A stretch of DNA of 64,000 bases from Diprion similis. Taxonomy: Eukaryota > Arthropoda > Insecta > Hymenoptera > Diprionidae. Position numbers and translations under genes: made by a program. The stretch is from NCBI RefSeq assembly GCF_021155765.1, contig NC_060106.1, forward strand, positions 7,509,501 through 7,573,500, in the 5' to 3' direction. The notes beneath the pieces are model-generated. The model did not search any database. It was not told the origin of the DNA and saw only the letters and a list, made by a program, of their open reading frames with translations. Shown in pieces: positions 1 to 12,327 of this stretch. The first letter of the stretch is position 1. Each line of letters begins with the position of its first letter.

Positions 1-1100
1 ATCGGCACTGTATATTTGTTTATAATGTTCAGCGAACAGCTGTGTTGTTTGAAAGTAACTGTATAGTATGCGTCAAAATACTTTGTGTGAAATATTAAAT
101 TTATGTACAAAATAAGAGATTGCGAAAAGTTGGGTGAATATTGACGCTTTATTTGGTCAAATTTTTTAGCTTATGTAGGCATAGTAAACTCTAACCCGAT
201 GGTTCGTAAATCAGACCACGGTTATGGGAAACTCTACATAAAATCCCCATTGAGAATCAAAGTTATAAAATTATTTACTGACTCACTATTTTATTCAATA
301 AATTAAATGCAGCGTTATTCATACTGTAGCAGATCAGCGCTTCGATTCTAAGGTTATAAATTGTTTGGACTATTAACATCAACATTGAATTTCTCAAAAA
401 CACTAACAGTTTTGGACCATTGTTTTTAAAAAGAAAAATTCTTTACATACTCTCAACAATATGAAATCCTGAATGTAGATCAATTCCAAACGTAGAGGAA
501 TGATTTATTCTTTGAGTTTGTTTTCTATTTCAGGTTTGTTATAATGATGTTAGAAAACAAAACACTGATGCCTCTGCAGCGCTATCGTATGTAGCCCATA
601 AGCAAATACTTAGTTCTTGAAGAGATACAGTTAAGTATTATACGTCGGTTCTTCGATTTGGGAAAAAAAACCGTCGGTAACATAGGGAACACTGCTTGGA
701 TGTCGATAATGCAGTGGCTGCCCTAGTTTTCTTCTTTACCTACAAACTAAAAATTATGCGTTAGCATTGTGATATCCGATTACCGTCCGTCCGGGAGGCA
801 CACCTCAACGATCGACCAGCCTCAAATCTCAGCGCGGCATGAAAATCTGAAATGCAACAAAACCGCAATCAAAGTTAAAAATCTGAAAAAGTATGAGAGA
901 TGTCGTGCTCTCCATACTGCCAAATTCATGACTAGTTTATAAGAAATTAAGTCATTTTTTACTATATAGATAAGCCGGCAGCCTAAGGAAGTAACACCGA
1001 TCGTAATATGTGTATGAATTTGGTTACATAACCTCTTCGGTAACCGCTAACTCATCCCCACGGTCGTGCGATCAGTGAAATTAGTCAATCAGCTTATGCG
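1..1100. other. Non-coding, upstream of Prx3
   Basis: AT-rich sequence with stops in every frame. I see no exon, RNA gene or repeat array here. It presumably holds the Prx3 promoter near its right end. Confidence 0.5.
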
Positions 1101-1107
1101 TTACTTT

Positions 1108-1113
1108 TCAGTC
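1108..1113 (+). promoter_or_regulatory. Prx3: Possible initiator element of Prx3
   Basis: TCAGTC matches the arthropod initiator TCAKTY. It would give a 5' UTR of about 55 nt before the ATG at 1166. The same bases (CTTTTCAG) could instead be a splice acceptor of a non-coding first exon; the sequence alone does not decide. Confidence 0.3.
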
Positions 1114-1165
1114 TACAGTGCGGCAACGACGAAGTAGTTAATTTGGATCAAAGAACAATCTCACG

Positions 1166-1210
1166 ATGTCTGGACTGATCAGAAATCTTTCACTTCAGGC
1201 TAAGCACTTG
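1166..1210 (+). CDS. Prx3: Prx3 coding exon 1
   Basis: Fifteen codons encode the start of the targeting peptide ([15 protein letters not shown]). The exon ends in phase 0 at a TTG|GTAAGA donor. The intron is 280 nt (1211-1490) and closes with a CTCTGGCAG acceptor. Confidence 0.92.
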
Positions 1211-2362
1211 GTAAGAACCACCAAGGCTCAACTATTTATTGTACTATTATTAACAATTGTTTCAAATTTTTTTTCCACTTTCAAACGGTATTGGTACTGA
1301 TTCGACATATTTCGAATTTTTCGTCATATTCCAGACAAATGCTGTGGATTTGTTCAAATTTATGAATTCACATAATATGAATACCTTCCTGTCACTGATA
1401 AATTTAAAATAAATAAGTTAGTTTAATGATTTTGCTTTCATGTGATCAATGATCAAAAGGTTTTGTTAAAACTAACTTTTCCTCTGGCAGGTAAAACAAG
1501 GACTCACACAATCCGCAGTAAACACAAGTATCCGTAACTTTACCGTTGGCGCCAGGCTGCTCAACGCATCAGGACCTCAGATCCAGAAGCCAGCCCCGTC
1601 ATTTGCTGGTACCGCAGTAATCAATGGAGACTTCAAGGACATAAAACTAGAAGATTATCGAGGAAAATACGTCGTCTTATTTTTCTACCCATTGGACTTG
1701 TAAGTAGTTTATAATTTACGAGTAAATCGACATTATTGCTATAAATTAACAAAATGTGCCAAAAATTTCACCTATTAATATATTAATGACAACTAATTTT
1801 CATAATGCAAGTCTTTCTTGCATTACTTTTATCACACTGTGCAGTATTTGTATTTACATATTAAGAGAATATCTTTTATCTGCAAGTAGGACCGTAATTT
1901 TTCAGCACGTTTGTTTGCCCAACCGAAATAGTTGCGTTCAGCGACCGAATGAGTGAATTTGAATCGCTCAATACAGCAGTTATTGGAGTATCAACCGACT
2001 CTCACTTCAGTCATTTGGCCTGGATTAATACTCCTAGAAAGCAGGGGGGGCTGGGCGGACTTCGTTACCCTTTGCTGAGCGATTTCAGCAAGCAAATTTC
2101 AGCAAAATATAACGTTCTCATCGAAGATGCTGGGGTTGCCCTGCGAGGACTCTTCATCATCGACAAAGAAGGCATATTGCGTCAACTAAGTATAAATGAT
2201 TTACCCGTTGGCAGAAGTGTTGATGAAACACTGCGGTTAATAAAAGCATTTCAGTTTGTTGAAAAACACGGAGAAGTTTGTCCTGCCAATTGGCAACCTG
2301 ATTCGAAAACAATTAAGCCTAATCCTAAAGACAGCAAGCAGTACTTTGAATCCGTTAATTAA
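1166..2362 (+). CDS. Prx3: Mitochondrial 2-Cys peroxiredoxin (Prx3), three exons, 236 aa
   Basis: Joining 1166-1210, 1491-1699 and 1906-2362 gives one 711-nt frame. The product is a thioredoxin-dependent peroxidase that reduces H2O2 and organic peroxides in the mitochondrial matrix. The first ~43 residues have basic and hydroxyl residues and no Asp or Glu, as expected of a targeting peptide. The peroxidatic Cys is C89 in FTFVCPTEI, and the resolving Cys is C210 in [12 protein letters not shown] (132-135) and a C-terminal YF (231-232) are the pair found in peroxiredoxins that are easily hyperoxidised. ALRGLFIID and [11 protein letters not shown] are family signatures. An in-frame TAA at 1139-1141 precedes the ATG, so this is the first usable start in that exon. 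Length fits insect Prx3. The gene looks intact. No other gene is recognisable within 18 kb. Confidence 0.96.
1491..1699 (+). CDS. Prx3: Prx3 coding exon 2
   Basis: This exon encodes the rest of the targeting peptide and the first strands of the thioredoxin fold, ending [10 protein letters not shown] plus two bases of a Phe codon. The acceptor is CTCTGGCAG and the donor GACTT|GTAAGTAG (phase 2). The following intron is 206 nt (1700-1905). Confidence 0.94.
1906..2362 (+). CDS. Prx3: Prx3 coding exon 3 (catalytic core and C-terminus)
   Basis: The exon opens after an ATTTTTCAG acceptor; its first C completes the Phe codon and then reads TFVCPTEI. It carries both redox cysteines, GGLG and the C-terminal YF. 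It ends at TAA 2360-2362. A reading that starts at the internal ATG 1949 is only the downstream part of this exon (residues 100-236), not a separate gene. Confidence 0.96.
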
Positions 2363-2759
2363 TAAACTTTGTCATACTCACACAGACTATAGAACAGACT
2401 AATATGGCAAGAAACACTGTATAGTGGCTTCATCTGTTTTCTTCTTTGTCCATTTTCGCCTGAAGGACAGAGATTTTCTTTGTAAGTGTCGATCGTACGC
2501 TTTAGATAAATTACTGTGCATTACTATGCACTGATGCATTTACATACAACATGTTTTATGAGATATTGAGATTGTAAGAAGCATTATTTATGTATAAAAA
2601 ATTAAATCAGAATTATGATAATCGATATAAAATGTAAGGAATACCCCCACATTTAAAAGAATTTCAAATTATTTTTTCATATCATTTGGTCTTTTAATGG
2701 CTGAGGTAATCTGACAATGAGTTCTGAAATTTCTTCTACATACTTATTTGTGCAACATG

Positions 2760-2765
2760 AATAAA
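2760..2765 (+). terminator. Prx3: Candidate polyadenylation signal of Prx3
   Basis: AATAAA lies about 400 nt after the stop codon. Another AATAAA overlaps the stop (2361-2366) and is probably too close to be the main signal; an ATTAAA-type variant occurs near 2600. More than one 3' end is possible. Confidence 0.4.
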
Positions 2766-5700
2766 GTATAACCATTATACAGCATTTCAATAGTTCTTTT
2801 TTCTCACCAATAGGTACATTTCCCTTTTCTTCTGTTTTCAAAGTTTAACGATGTTAGTTGGGCATATTTTTAATATCTGCCGAGGCTTCTGTTTACGTCA
2901 AGCTAATACTTTCGAAACAAAAACTACGAACACTTTGTAATCATGTGGATACCTGCCACAAAATGTTTCCTATCCTCAACATTCGCCTATTTTATGTTTA
3001 GCTTGTTAACAAGTAAGTTAGACGTCATCGACCGTTATTTGAATTTCATGCAAGTTTGTAGTTTTGTAATGCGCTTCATATCGGTTTCCGAATTAAAATA
3101 AAAAATATTAAGAATACTACACCAGATATTTAATGTTCTCACTTCCGGTTTTACTAACCTCCTTAATGAAGGGTTTAAGATGCCTGTCGAAAATCTATGT
3201 AGGAATTATTGTTCCCAATTGGGTCTCAACTCTTATTGGTTCGAATCGCGCTAATCGAATAGTTGTGTGTAAGAAACGACGAAGTTCAACAGAAATTTGC
3301 AAATTAAATAGATTCCGAATCCTGGAAGATACTGTTTGGAGATAATTTTGAAACGCCAGTAGTTCGAAGTTTTCACTTGCTATGCAAAAAATATAACTGG
3401 GTAATTTCACCATTTATCGACACGATTCTAAGCCAAAATCCAACAAGTTTCCGAGGTCTAGCTCATACGGTTTCGGAGAAATACGTTTATCAATTTTTGA
3501 TCAGTAAACACATTAATTTTTAGATAAAATTTTTCATCATATCCTGATCAAAAAGTAAATATGGTCCAAGACATTTTCAAAGTAAAAAAAAGGATGAAAT
3601 TTCCAATTAGATGATCCGTTTTCGGCTACATAACGAAGCATGAAATAACATGATTTTCTGCAAAAAGCAAACTTGTTCTTGATGCTCTCCAACTTTTATT
3701 TCAATTTAATCTTTTCATATGAAAGCTCGTCCTTTTCCAGAAGTTAGAAGGAGTGCTAAGAGGGTTTTAGGTGCTTAGAACGTGATCGCGCGGAAGCTGT
3801 AATTGATTTTATAAAGCATCAATTTTTTTTTATTCCCAGCGAAATATATTCATTTTATTCACGATTGTAGAAGTATACTATACTTTTGACACAATCGTGT
3901 ATTTATTGACGTATCTGGTGCCACATTATGAAAAGTCTGAGTACCTTTCACCCCAGATGCTTTCGAGAATCTCGGCTCTAAAAATTTTTCGTATTTTTCA
4001 CTGTCACTTTGAGTGCAATCTGGAGGTTGAAGGATCTGTTGTGTCCCTAACTGAACTCTTGGGGGTACGATTAAGCGGATAGTTAAACGCGGAAGTCTTC
4101 AGTCAGAGACACACTCGTGTGATCTTCTTAATCTAACAACTCTAATTGAAGAAATTAAATGAAATGTAAATAACTCCAAATTTCACACCGAGGTCAAGTG
4201 AACAGGGTTCGCGATTGAAACTTCGTGAAAATGTTTTTCTTTTAGATGCCAAACATTTTACTCCCACCTCAGACATAAAAGCTCTAGAGGTAATTTTGGC
4301 ATACTCCGTTAAACCCTTTATCCAGATTCTAATTTCATTCTATATTTATAAATCATACTGTCTCATAATTATAATTGGAATAGGTAATATAAAATTAATA
4401 GAGCTTGTTTCAATAAATCCGCAGATCATCGATCCTCCAATTGAGACTTCAAACGATCGCAGCTCTTCATTAACCAACTGCAAATTGTTATCTACAACTC
4501 CAGGACCCCGAGCTTCATATTAGCAGAGATTTGAGTCGTTTAATTTCCCATTACGTCCGGAATCCCCGGGATGTCTGCAGGTCCATACAGAGTATACAGA
4601 CCTACGTACGCATGCTTAGCTTAGGGGTTTCGCCGTGTTGGGACCACCTAGCGGGTTTGCGCGGGTGGAAGAAAAAGGGGCAGGGATGAGGGGAAGGATG
4701 CTGGGTGGGCGACCCGTTTGGTTCAATCAGGCGCAGGAGGGGCAAGGGGATGGGAATGGAGGGCGGGGAAGTATGGGTTGAATAGAGAGCAATCTCTCGC
4801 CGGTTGATTTGATTCTTTGTGGTGAATGGTGATGGGAGCGATAGAGGATTTAGTCACTGGAGTCCGGACTGGATTATCTGCACTCTTTCCACTTCGTAAT
4901 TACATGTAACATGTCTATATGTTGTACGCTACCTGCCGGCTATATGCACGATTCTTTTAAATTAGGGAGACATTTTTTACTTTGCCGGAACAAGGTCTGA
5001 ACATTAATTCTTAACGTACAAAAATTCCTCTCGAAATCCTCCACTCTAAGGCAAGTAAATTTTTCCTATTCATATAACATGTCAATCGGTTTCAGTTCAC
5101 CACTTTCAATTGACAAAAGATGAAAGGCCTGATTTTGTTAATATCTGATTTCTGGTTGCTCCAATGGAAAAGAAAATCTTATCATATTGAAAGATAATTT
5201 GATTACCTACGGGATTATACCTATAACAAAGCGTAGTTACGATTATTTTGGGAAAATCTGCATAGAAAGGTAGATGAAGAGAATTTTTAATTCGGCAAAA
5301 ATCAACGTTTAGACCTTGTTCCAGTGACAAAAAAGATTGTACTTATCTAAAACCGTCTAACATATATTTATTATCTAACCGTCACTTATTATCTTGATTG
5401 GACAGAACTTGATAAGTTGGGAAGAGATCAGAAGACGAAGAAAGTCGTAGAGATTAAAACGCTCAATATCAATTCAATATCTCCATCCAGATTTATTTGA
5501 ATTGCAGTTTCGTCTTTTACTCGGTTGACGTTATGCAGCAGCTTCAACAGGACAACCGGTCCGTGAGCCGTCCTACGGATACGATAGATGAATGCACGGA
5601 TGGATTGGATACACGTACATACGTATGTACTTCCGAGGATTTGGCATTTGCAGGACTTCATTTTTGATGCTTGGCATTTTTTGGCTTCGCAGCATTTGCT

Positions 5701-5830
5701 AGCCCATTTCTTCGCGTACGTCGTCATCGCGTATGCGTGTATGCAGGGTCGATTATTTTGCCGAGAGACACGCAGGGCGAGTAAGGTGGTCGTATCTCGC
5801 GATTTACTTCACGTAGGTAGAAGAGAATTT

Positions 5831-5856
5831 ATTACTTATGAACATAAGTAATAATT
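5831..5856. repeat. Perfect inverted repeat, 12-bp arms and 2-bp loop
   Basis: TTATTACTTATG is followed by AA and then by its exact reverse complement CATAAGTAATAA. The hairpin is AT-rich and short-looped and lies in non-coding DNA. No target duplication or larger element is visible around it. Confidence 0.75.
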
Positions 5857-8800
5857 TTATATTTCATCCATCGACTTCCGAAATGTATATCCCGAGCAGT
5901 ATCCTCTTCCCTTCGAGCGAGATGAATGTCACACCAACTTCAAACTAACAAAGACAAATTTTCAAAATTTTTTACAGAAGGGACTACTTGCCCGTAAAGT
6001 ACAACGAATGACTCTATCTTTTATACACCCAGCTACTTTCGTACCTTTTATATGGTCCGAAGGGCGGTGATGCTTAGATACATCTAGCTTTTTTTTACAC
6101 CGATGCAAATTTACAGCCAACTCCGAACTGTTTATTCTTCATTCAAATTCCATTTGCTATTTATCCTGATAATGTTCTGGGCCGTTCCTGTGAATAGAAA
6201 TCCCCTTTCTCAAATATTAAATGTGAACTTAAATTGTTTTTACCTGCGTTTCAGATAGTACTTTTCGTTAGTTATAGGTTTGATTACAGACATACAAAAT
6301 TGCGTGAGGTAACTTTACGTAGTACCGAATCTTCACAGAGACAGCATAACCGTTAAACACGAAGTTAGCTTCACATTTCATAAATTAGCAATTTCAAAAT
6401 TGTCCGTAGACTAAATAGATTGAGTTTTGTTTCACGGAGATTAAGATATGAAACCTAAATATAATTGTACATGATTTTTGTTGTTCCTAGTGTGAGATTC
6501 ATACCACGTGGGATCGTCTCAGATTCTATGTAAGCGTGAAAAAAAGAAGGATATTAGCTCCAACCTTATTTCAAATTAGTTTGTAGAAGGTGCACTTTTA
6601 ATGCTCTCGAGATTTACGTCGAACGGAATTTCGCCTTAAGCTACGTAATAAATTGCCCCACGTCGATACTCTCGCCAAGCTTACCAAGAGTATATAAGCT
6701 GTTTCCTGTACTCGAGTTTGAACTTATAGAGGTGGATACACCGGTGCTCCTGCAAATTGATCGATCGTAACTTAACATTGAAACTATTTCGCGTCTTCGC
6801 TGTCGAGAGTCAAAGCCTATATTTTGTGAAAGTTTCTTAATTCTGGCTGCATATTTTCCGTAGAAATGGACGTAAATTTGATTCTCGTAATATGCGAAGC
6901 GCGTAAAGTTATCAGTGTCGATTCTGTAACCACAAGATCAATACGACACGAGACTTTCCAGTCCTTGCCTGCAGGCATTGTCACCTAACTGTATACCAAC
7001 GAATGTGTAGACATTTTGGGGCCGTACCTTAAACGCGAGATCCGTATAATAAACTTAAAAAACAAAGCCTATATAGGAATATATAGGTATACACATCGGA
7101 GAAAACGAGGGTAGTTGAAATGGGGTTGGCGGCTTGCTTGAGCTAAATAGAGAGGCGGTTTTCGTTCTCCGGTGGTAGTCTTGGTTTGATGGCCGGAGGA
7201 TGAGGCGAGGACGGAAAAGCGACACCAGGGATAAACGGCTCATCTTATCCTTATATCCTTATCCTTGTAGCCCCCCTCGCGTCTCAGCTATTTCGAGTCT
7301 TATTCGACTTTTTACGTGGGGTCGCGGAGATGCGACTTTCTCAGCCGTTCTACATTCACCCGACCCCAAGATCCACGAAAGTAAAGTAGGAGTAGGTATC
7401 TACGGTTACTTCCTTCCAGATTCATCCAATCAGCTATAACAATTCGATCACCGCAACGGTGATACTTATAGCAAACTTCGACAAATCCTAACTATGCCAA
7501 TAGCTATCTGACAGTACTATTCAGACGTATGAATAAATGTTTTCCTTTTTTTCACAGATCTTGAAAACCATTTCAAATTAGAACGAACGGATCCTTTTGT
7601 AATTTTCAAGCGCTGATATGATATGTAAACTTTCAAAACACTGTGCGAGGAGCTGGTAACGTACAACAAGCTCAACGAACCGTTTCAGCATATAGAATCG
7701 GTAGGTAGATATTATCATTTAAAATTGTTTTCCAGATTAAGGAAACAAAAAGTAAGAAATTAGTTCTCCACCTTCAATTATGACGTCTCAACCTACCCAT
7801 TCTGAAAACCATATCAATCGAGAATTTTCCGTAAACACATTCTGTAGTAAAATCCAGTGCTCCATTGAAGTGACAACCTAATTATTGGCTAGGCGATAGC
7901 TGCTTAGACGATAAGGCTATTGACTGATCGAGCTCCCGTTTCCCCTCTCCCAGGGTTGGTGGCGCGTCGTCAACCGATTCTCGAGGTGGTTCATCCTATG
8001 CCGGGGTAGCAGGAAAGCAGCGAAAACGACGCGTATAATCTAGAAGGAGGGGCTGATGGGACGAGAGTGGGGATTCCCGAGGATGGGGAAAAGGGGGAAA
8101 CGGGACGTACCAGAGCTTTGATTACTTGTTTTAATCTTCTGACTGCCGGGCGAGCATCTGTCCCTCAAAATCTGTAATTGCAGGCCACCCCTTCGCAGTC
8201 AATGCACCGGTAGTAGTGGTCTCTATTACTTTTCTATTTGTCAGTTTAGGCAACCTTGCTCAAGTTTAGACAAGCACTTCATTTATGTGGTCCGTGAGGG
8301 TATCAACACTTGTTGGCATGCACAATCAAAATGTGTTGAAATTTTATTACTTGATAATGTAACGCATTACATGTTACGAAATGATGAACGACGAGATGTT
8401 GCAGATATTCTTCTAAGTAAGATATTTGGTATGATAGGATAGATTGAGTGTGAATATTGTCATTTGTTGAGAGTTTACGTTCTTGGGAGGCTAACTTTAA
8501 AAATTGCAATATCAATTCAGATTTTCACTTTACATTATATATGTCAGGTAAACTTTATAGTTTACTGCCTTAACGTTCTGAAAATTCGTAAGTATTTATC
8601 GTGCAATAATAATTTCTTGGATTCAAATATACAACTTGACTTGACTAAAGATTAGGAAGTAAAATCTTTAACGGGTGCAAAAAATAATCTGGCTGCTGTT
8701 TACGCGCCTGGAATCTTGTTTCGCATGTATGATTATTTTCATAACTTGCTAAGCTATCCAGCTATATTTCAGTCTGCATAAAATAATCAAGGGTAGTTTG

Positions 8801-9772
8801 AAAAACTTGTCCTGTATCGTTTTCTCTCAATTAGTGCTAAAGTCCAAGCTCAATTCATCTGGATAAGATTCTTCATTGAGTTAAGAAATTGAATACATAA
8901 CGATAAGACTGGTAGAAAAAAACTTCAGTTTGAAAAAACAGTTACAAAATATTTTCTGTTGCGAACGAGAATCGAATGTATAATTTAATCTCAATGATTC
9001 GCGCTCATTGGATATTCTATAGCTATTATACTGTCGTCATTTTTTGGGGGAATATTACCATTACACGGATGTGGCGTTGAAGACGTGATTGCATTACCAA
9101 ATTTTATGGTTTTTGTATCAAAACGTATTCGAATGACTCCTTTAACCTTTCAGAGATATGAAAATTTTTTATAGCTTGCAGACATTGAATTTATGGATGA
9201 ATTTTCAAGACAATTGCAAATTAGGTAAAAAATGAAAAGAGGTACAATGTCTGTACAGTAACCACAGCAAGAAACTCTTGATGAAGGTTTTACGCTACAT
9301 ACATTGGGATAAGTTTGTGGAGGGGGAAAATTTATTATCTTCCTTTGATCTGCGAGTCCTGCTGGTACCTATACACGTACGCGTTGTTAAGTGTACCCGA
9401 TAGTTATTCGTCAGAGAAATTAGTGAGAGTGACTATCTATCCTATCGTGTTGTAGTACTTATCTATATTCCTTATGCGAGTATCCAGAGTATCCACGTGA
9501 ACGTATACATACGAGGCGCACAAACACGTGAAAATTCGTATCTACAAGACGTGTGTATGTGTACAAGTATAAGCACACCGTGGAGCAGTAATCCTCTCCA
9601 CCTTTCCGTAGGGGTGGTAAAACGCGAGTTCGAGTGGACAGAGGTCATTAGATTGATGAGAAGATTCGCGACACGCCATTGTGGGGCTGTAATTCTCAAA
9701 CGCGGGAGGGCGACGAGGTCAGGGGTAAGAAGAAATGAACGTACCGGAGGGAAGAAGAGCGTTGAGCCGTCG

Positions 9773-9804
9773 TCATGCAATATGCATAATATGTTCATTT
9801 GCAT
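9773..9804 (+). promoter_or_regulatory. Cluster of POU/octamer-like motifs
   Basis: Within 32 bp there are ATGCAA, the palindrome-like TATGCATA, and ATTTGCAT (9797-9804, the exact reverse complement of the octamer ATGCAAAT). A GC-rich stretch follows immediately. The arrangement suits a regulatory element bound by POU-domain factors; this is inference from motif match only. Confidence 0.3.
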
Positions 9805-10068
9805 CCCCGCGGCGCCCCGAAATGGTTAAATATGTTTGATTTAATGGGGACGCCACATTTGTGTTTAAAGATGACCCCACGGATCGTCGGTGAGTTGGGG
9901 AGGTTTAATTTTAAAAATCGTGCGGTAAAATGTAACGCGTGTATGTATAATATCGACGGCTACGTCGATATGCTATATTTTGTATGCTTTTTGAGACAGA
10001 TAGTCATCTTTTATCTCTTTCATCGATCGTTTTGTATACGGTTACGGTTATTAATGACAACCCGGTGC

Positions 10069-10155
10069 CCTTAATTACATAGAATTTCGCTGAAATACTC
10101 AACCTCATTCATTAATTAAATTACATATAACATGGTAAGCGATTAATTTAATTTC
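10069..10155 (+). promoter_or_regulatory. Cluster of TAATTA-type homeodomain sites
   Basis: CTTAATTACAT (10070-10080), ATTAATTAAATTACAT (10111-10126) and GATTAATTTAATTTC (10141-10155) fall within 90 bp. TAAT cores are the common target of homeodomain proteins. In AT-rich DNA such runs also occur by chance, so this is only a candidate enhancer. Confidence 0.25.
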
Positions 10156-10713
10156 CATTCCCTTCATTCAGGCTATTGTTGAAGGACGAAAAGGGTGAAA
10201 TGGAAACGTTGATTTTACACCGTTTTATATTATACAATTTTATTTGTTTAGAAATTTCGGAGACTTTGTCATTTTAGTAGTAGCGGCCAGAACGAAAAAA
10301 ATGACCATAATAGAGAGTGACTCAAAGAAAGGGATCATCCGAGGGAAGATGTGGCGAATTATGGAACGCGAACTAATGACGAACTAGTCCATGTTCGCTC
10401 GCTTCCGAAACTTATCTGATCTAATCGTGTGCGTTCGTCGTTATCACAAAGTTTCAGGTCTGCCCTCTCGTGTCGAGTACTAGAATTAAAAACTACTGGA
10501 ATAGCGCTCGGCCTTAAAGGCTGTAGAGAGGAGTGGTGTACGGCAATTTGACGCACGGGGAAGATGGCACACAAGGTTAATATTTTGACTTCTGGCTCAT
10601 TGGAACACACAAGGTTCGGTTACGGATCTGTGGCACACATCAATTATTATTATAACGTGCAAAAAATATAACTTTATTGCGCACTAGAATGATAGTACAC
10701 CGCCAACAACATT

Positions 10714-11030
10714 GTATTACAAGTGCGAAAAGTAATCACACGATTTAGATATCGCCCATCCGCACGTGTGACACACACTATGCGAAGGACAGTTTGAATT
10801 GACAAGCGCACAGGTGCCATGGCACTTACAGCACGTAAAATCGAGGTTAGGTAATTTCAGCTCAATGAAAAAGTGCGTAAAATTGAGTTATTCGAAAGTG
10901 CAGATGTGCCAGTTAAGAAAGCCCTAGAGTGTAAAATACAGCATTCCAATTGCGCGCATGCGCCAACGTTGTTTTTCCTGACTGTTCGGACACTCCACAG
11001 GCTTTGAAAATCGAACATTTGAAACAGATG
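10714..11030 (+). repeat. Dispersed repeat, copy A
   Basis: This ~300-bp segment aligns with 55797-55965 (same strand) and 60895-61180 (opposite strand). Shared blocks, in order, are TTACAAGTGCG (A and B), a GTTATTCGAAAGTGC-like stretch, GTGTAAAAT, then GCATGCGCCAACGTTGTTTT, a CACTGTTCGGA-like block, and CTCCACAGGCTTTG. Copies differ by many substitutions and short indels, so they are old. No terminal repeats or target duplications are obvious; the family could be a decayed non-autonomous transposon, a SINE-like element or duplicated regulatory DNA. Confidence 0.65.
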
Positions 11031-11522
11031 TCGTAAGATGCACTATTCCAATTGCCAAGGAGAACTCATTGCCAATGATATGTGTTTTATTCTATAAAAG
11101 TGTACATGTATTCATATTTTAACTGCGTAATTAGAGGTTTACGATTTTTGTTAAATTTATGGTTCACTAAACGTCAATTTGACGAAAAAGAAATTTGGTA
11201 TATACACTATAATTATTTTTAACGATAAACATGAAAGCACCAGTGTGCCCTTTACTTATACTTAACGTGTATACCTATTGTATAATGTTTCCTCGTTTTA
11301 TTTAGAAATTTTTGTCTATCGAAAAGAAATGCTAAACTTATTGTTCGATGACTGAGTACCGAATAATTAACAATAAAAGTTTGCCAAGTTTTTCCGAATC
11401 ACTACGTGAACTATTTGAAATATGCTTAACCTAAACAATTCTCCTCACTTGCGCAACCTCCATAAGCCGCGGTCGACAGTTGAAATTTCAGGTGGTCAGC
11501 CTGAGTGAAATGACGATAAAGC

Positions 11523-11536
11523 TTGCGCATGCGCAA
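11523..11536. promoter_or_regulatory. Perfect 14-bp palindrome matching the NRF1/Ewg site
   Basis: TTGCGCATGCGCAA contains TGCGCATGCGCA, an exact match to the consensus YGCGCAYGCGCR of NRF1 (Erect wing in Drosophila). Such sites usually lie at promoters. No coding start is evident nearby, so an unannotated promoter or non-coding transcript is possible but unproven. Confidence 0.35.
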
Positions 11537-12296
11537 TCTTCTAAATTACGGGTTTCTTCTCGCCGTTGTACGTAAAATTTATACGATGTAGTGATTGGCG
11601 GCGATAATGACTAAATGATTGCGCGGTTCACTTGTTTTGACTAGAAACGATTGACAGCGATTCGAAAACGTGGTCTCAGTGGACACAAGCGGCGTATGGC
11701 GACTTTCCTGAAGCAGCCACGATTTGAGGAGGGGGGACGTACAGCGAACAAACGAATGGGCGAACAGATGCAGGGGCGTCAGGGGAGTCCGCGAATTGTC
11801 TCTAGGGGTTATTTTCGGTCAATTATCATGCCAGGGATTGCGAGGGGAACCCCCCACAGCTTAGGCGGAGTGGGTTTAGAGCGGAGTTCATATGTCTATA
11901 CGAGCAGGACGCGAGTCTATTAGGAGTCAGTCTGGTGCTTGGCCAAACGTCGCCTGGGTCACACCCTCCATCCCCATCTCGTACTTTTTCGTGGCTTACA
12001 CAGGCATCAGCATCTACCCGTGTATCTATCAATCACGCTTACGAGTTACGACTCCCCATGGTCCTCCATGCCCGCAGCCTAGGATCGTCGCTCGCGCTTA
12101 CTTACTTCCTTACCCTCTTCCTCTCGGCTATTTAATTCTCTCTCTCTGTCTCTTTCGGGGTTTTGCAGTCCATTTACTCCCCCCTGAATGCCGCCACAGT
12201 CAAGAGGGGTGTAACCCATTTTCGAGATTTCGTTTACTCTTCAGTTTGGACATAACGTATATGATGCTTGAAATAGGATTCTGCGGATATTCTTAA

Positions 12297-12316
12297 TTTT
12301 TTTTTTTTTTTTTTTT
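12297..12316. repeat. Poly(T) tract, 20 bp
   Basis: Uninterrupted run of T, 11 bp before the left end of the candidate MITE. Confidence 0.95.
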
Positions 12317-12327
12317 CTTATTAATAA

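Noticed and set aside
1756..1956. 66-codon plus-strand frame between Prx3 exons
   Set aside because: It lies mostly in intron 2 of Prx3 and reads the exon in the wrong frame.
3230..3260. GGTTCGAATC resembling a tRNA B box
   Set aside because: The flanks do not form a T stem, and no acceptor or anticodon arm can be paired.
9472..9829. Overlapping 110-codon frames on both strands
   Set aside because: Neither resembles a protein; more likely low stop density, possibly with regulatory constraint.
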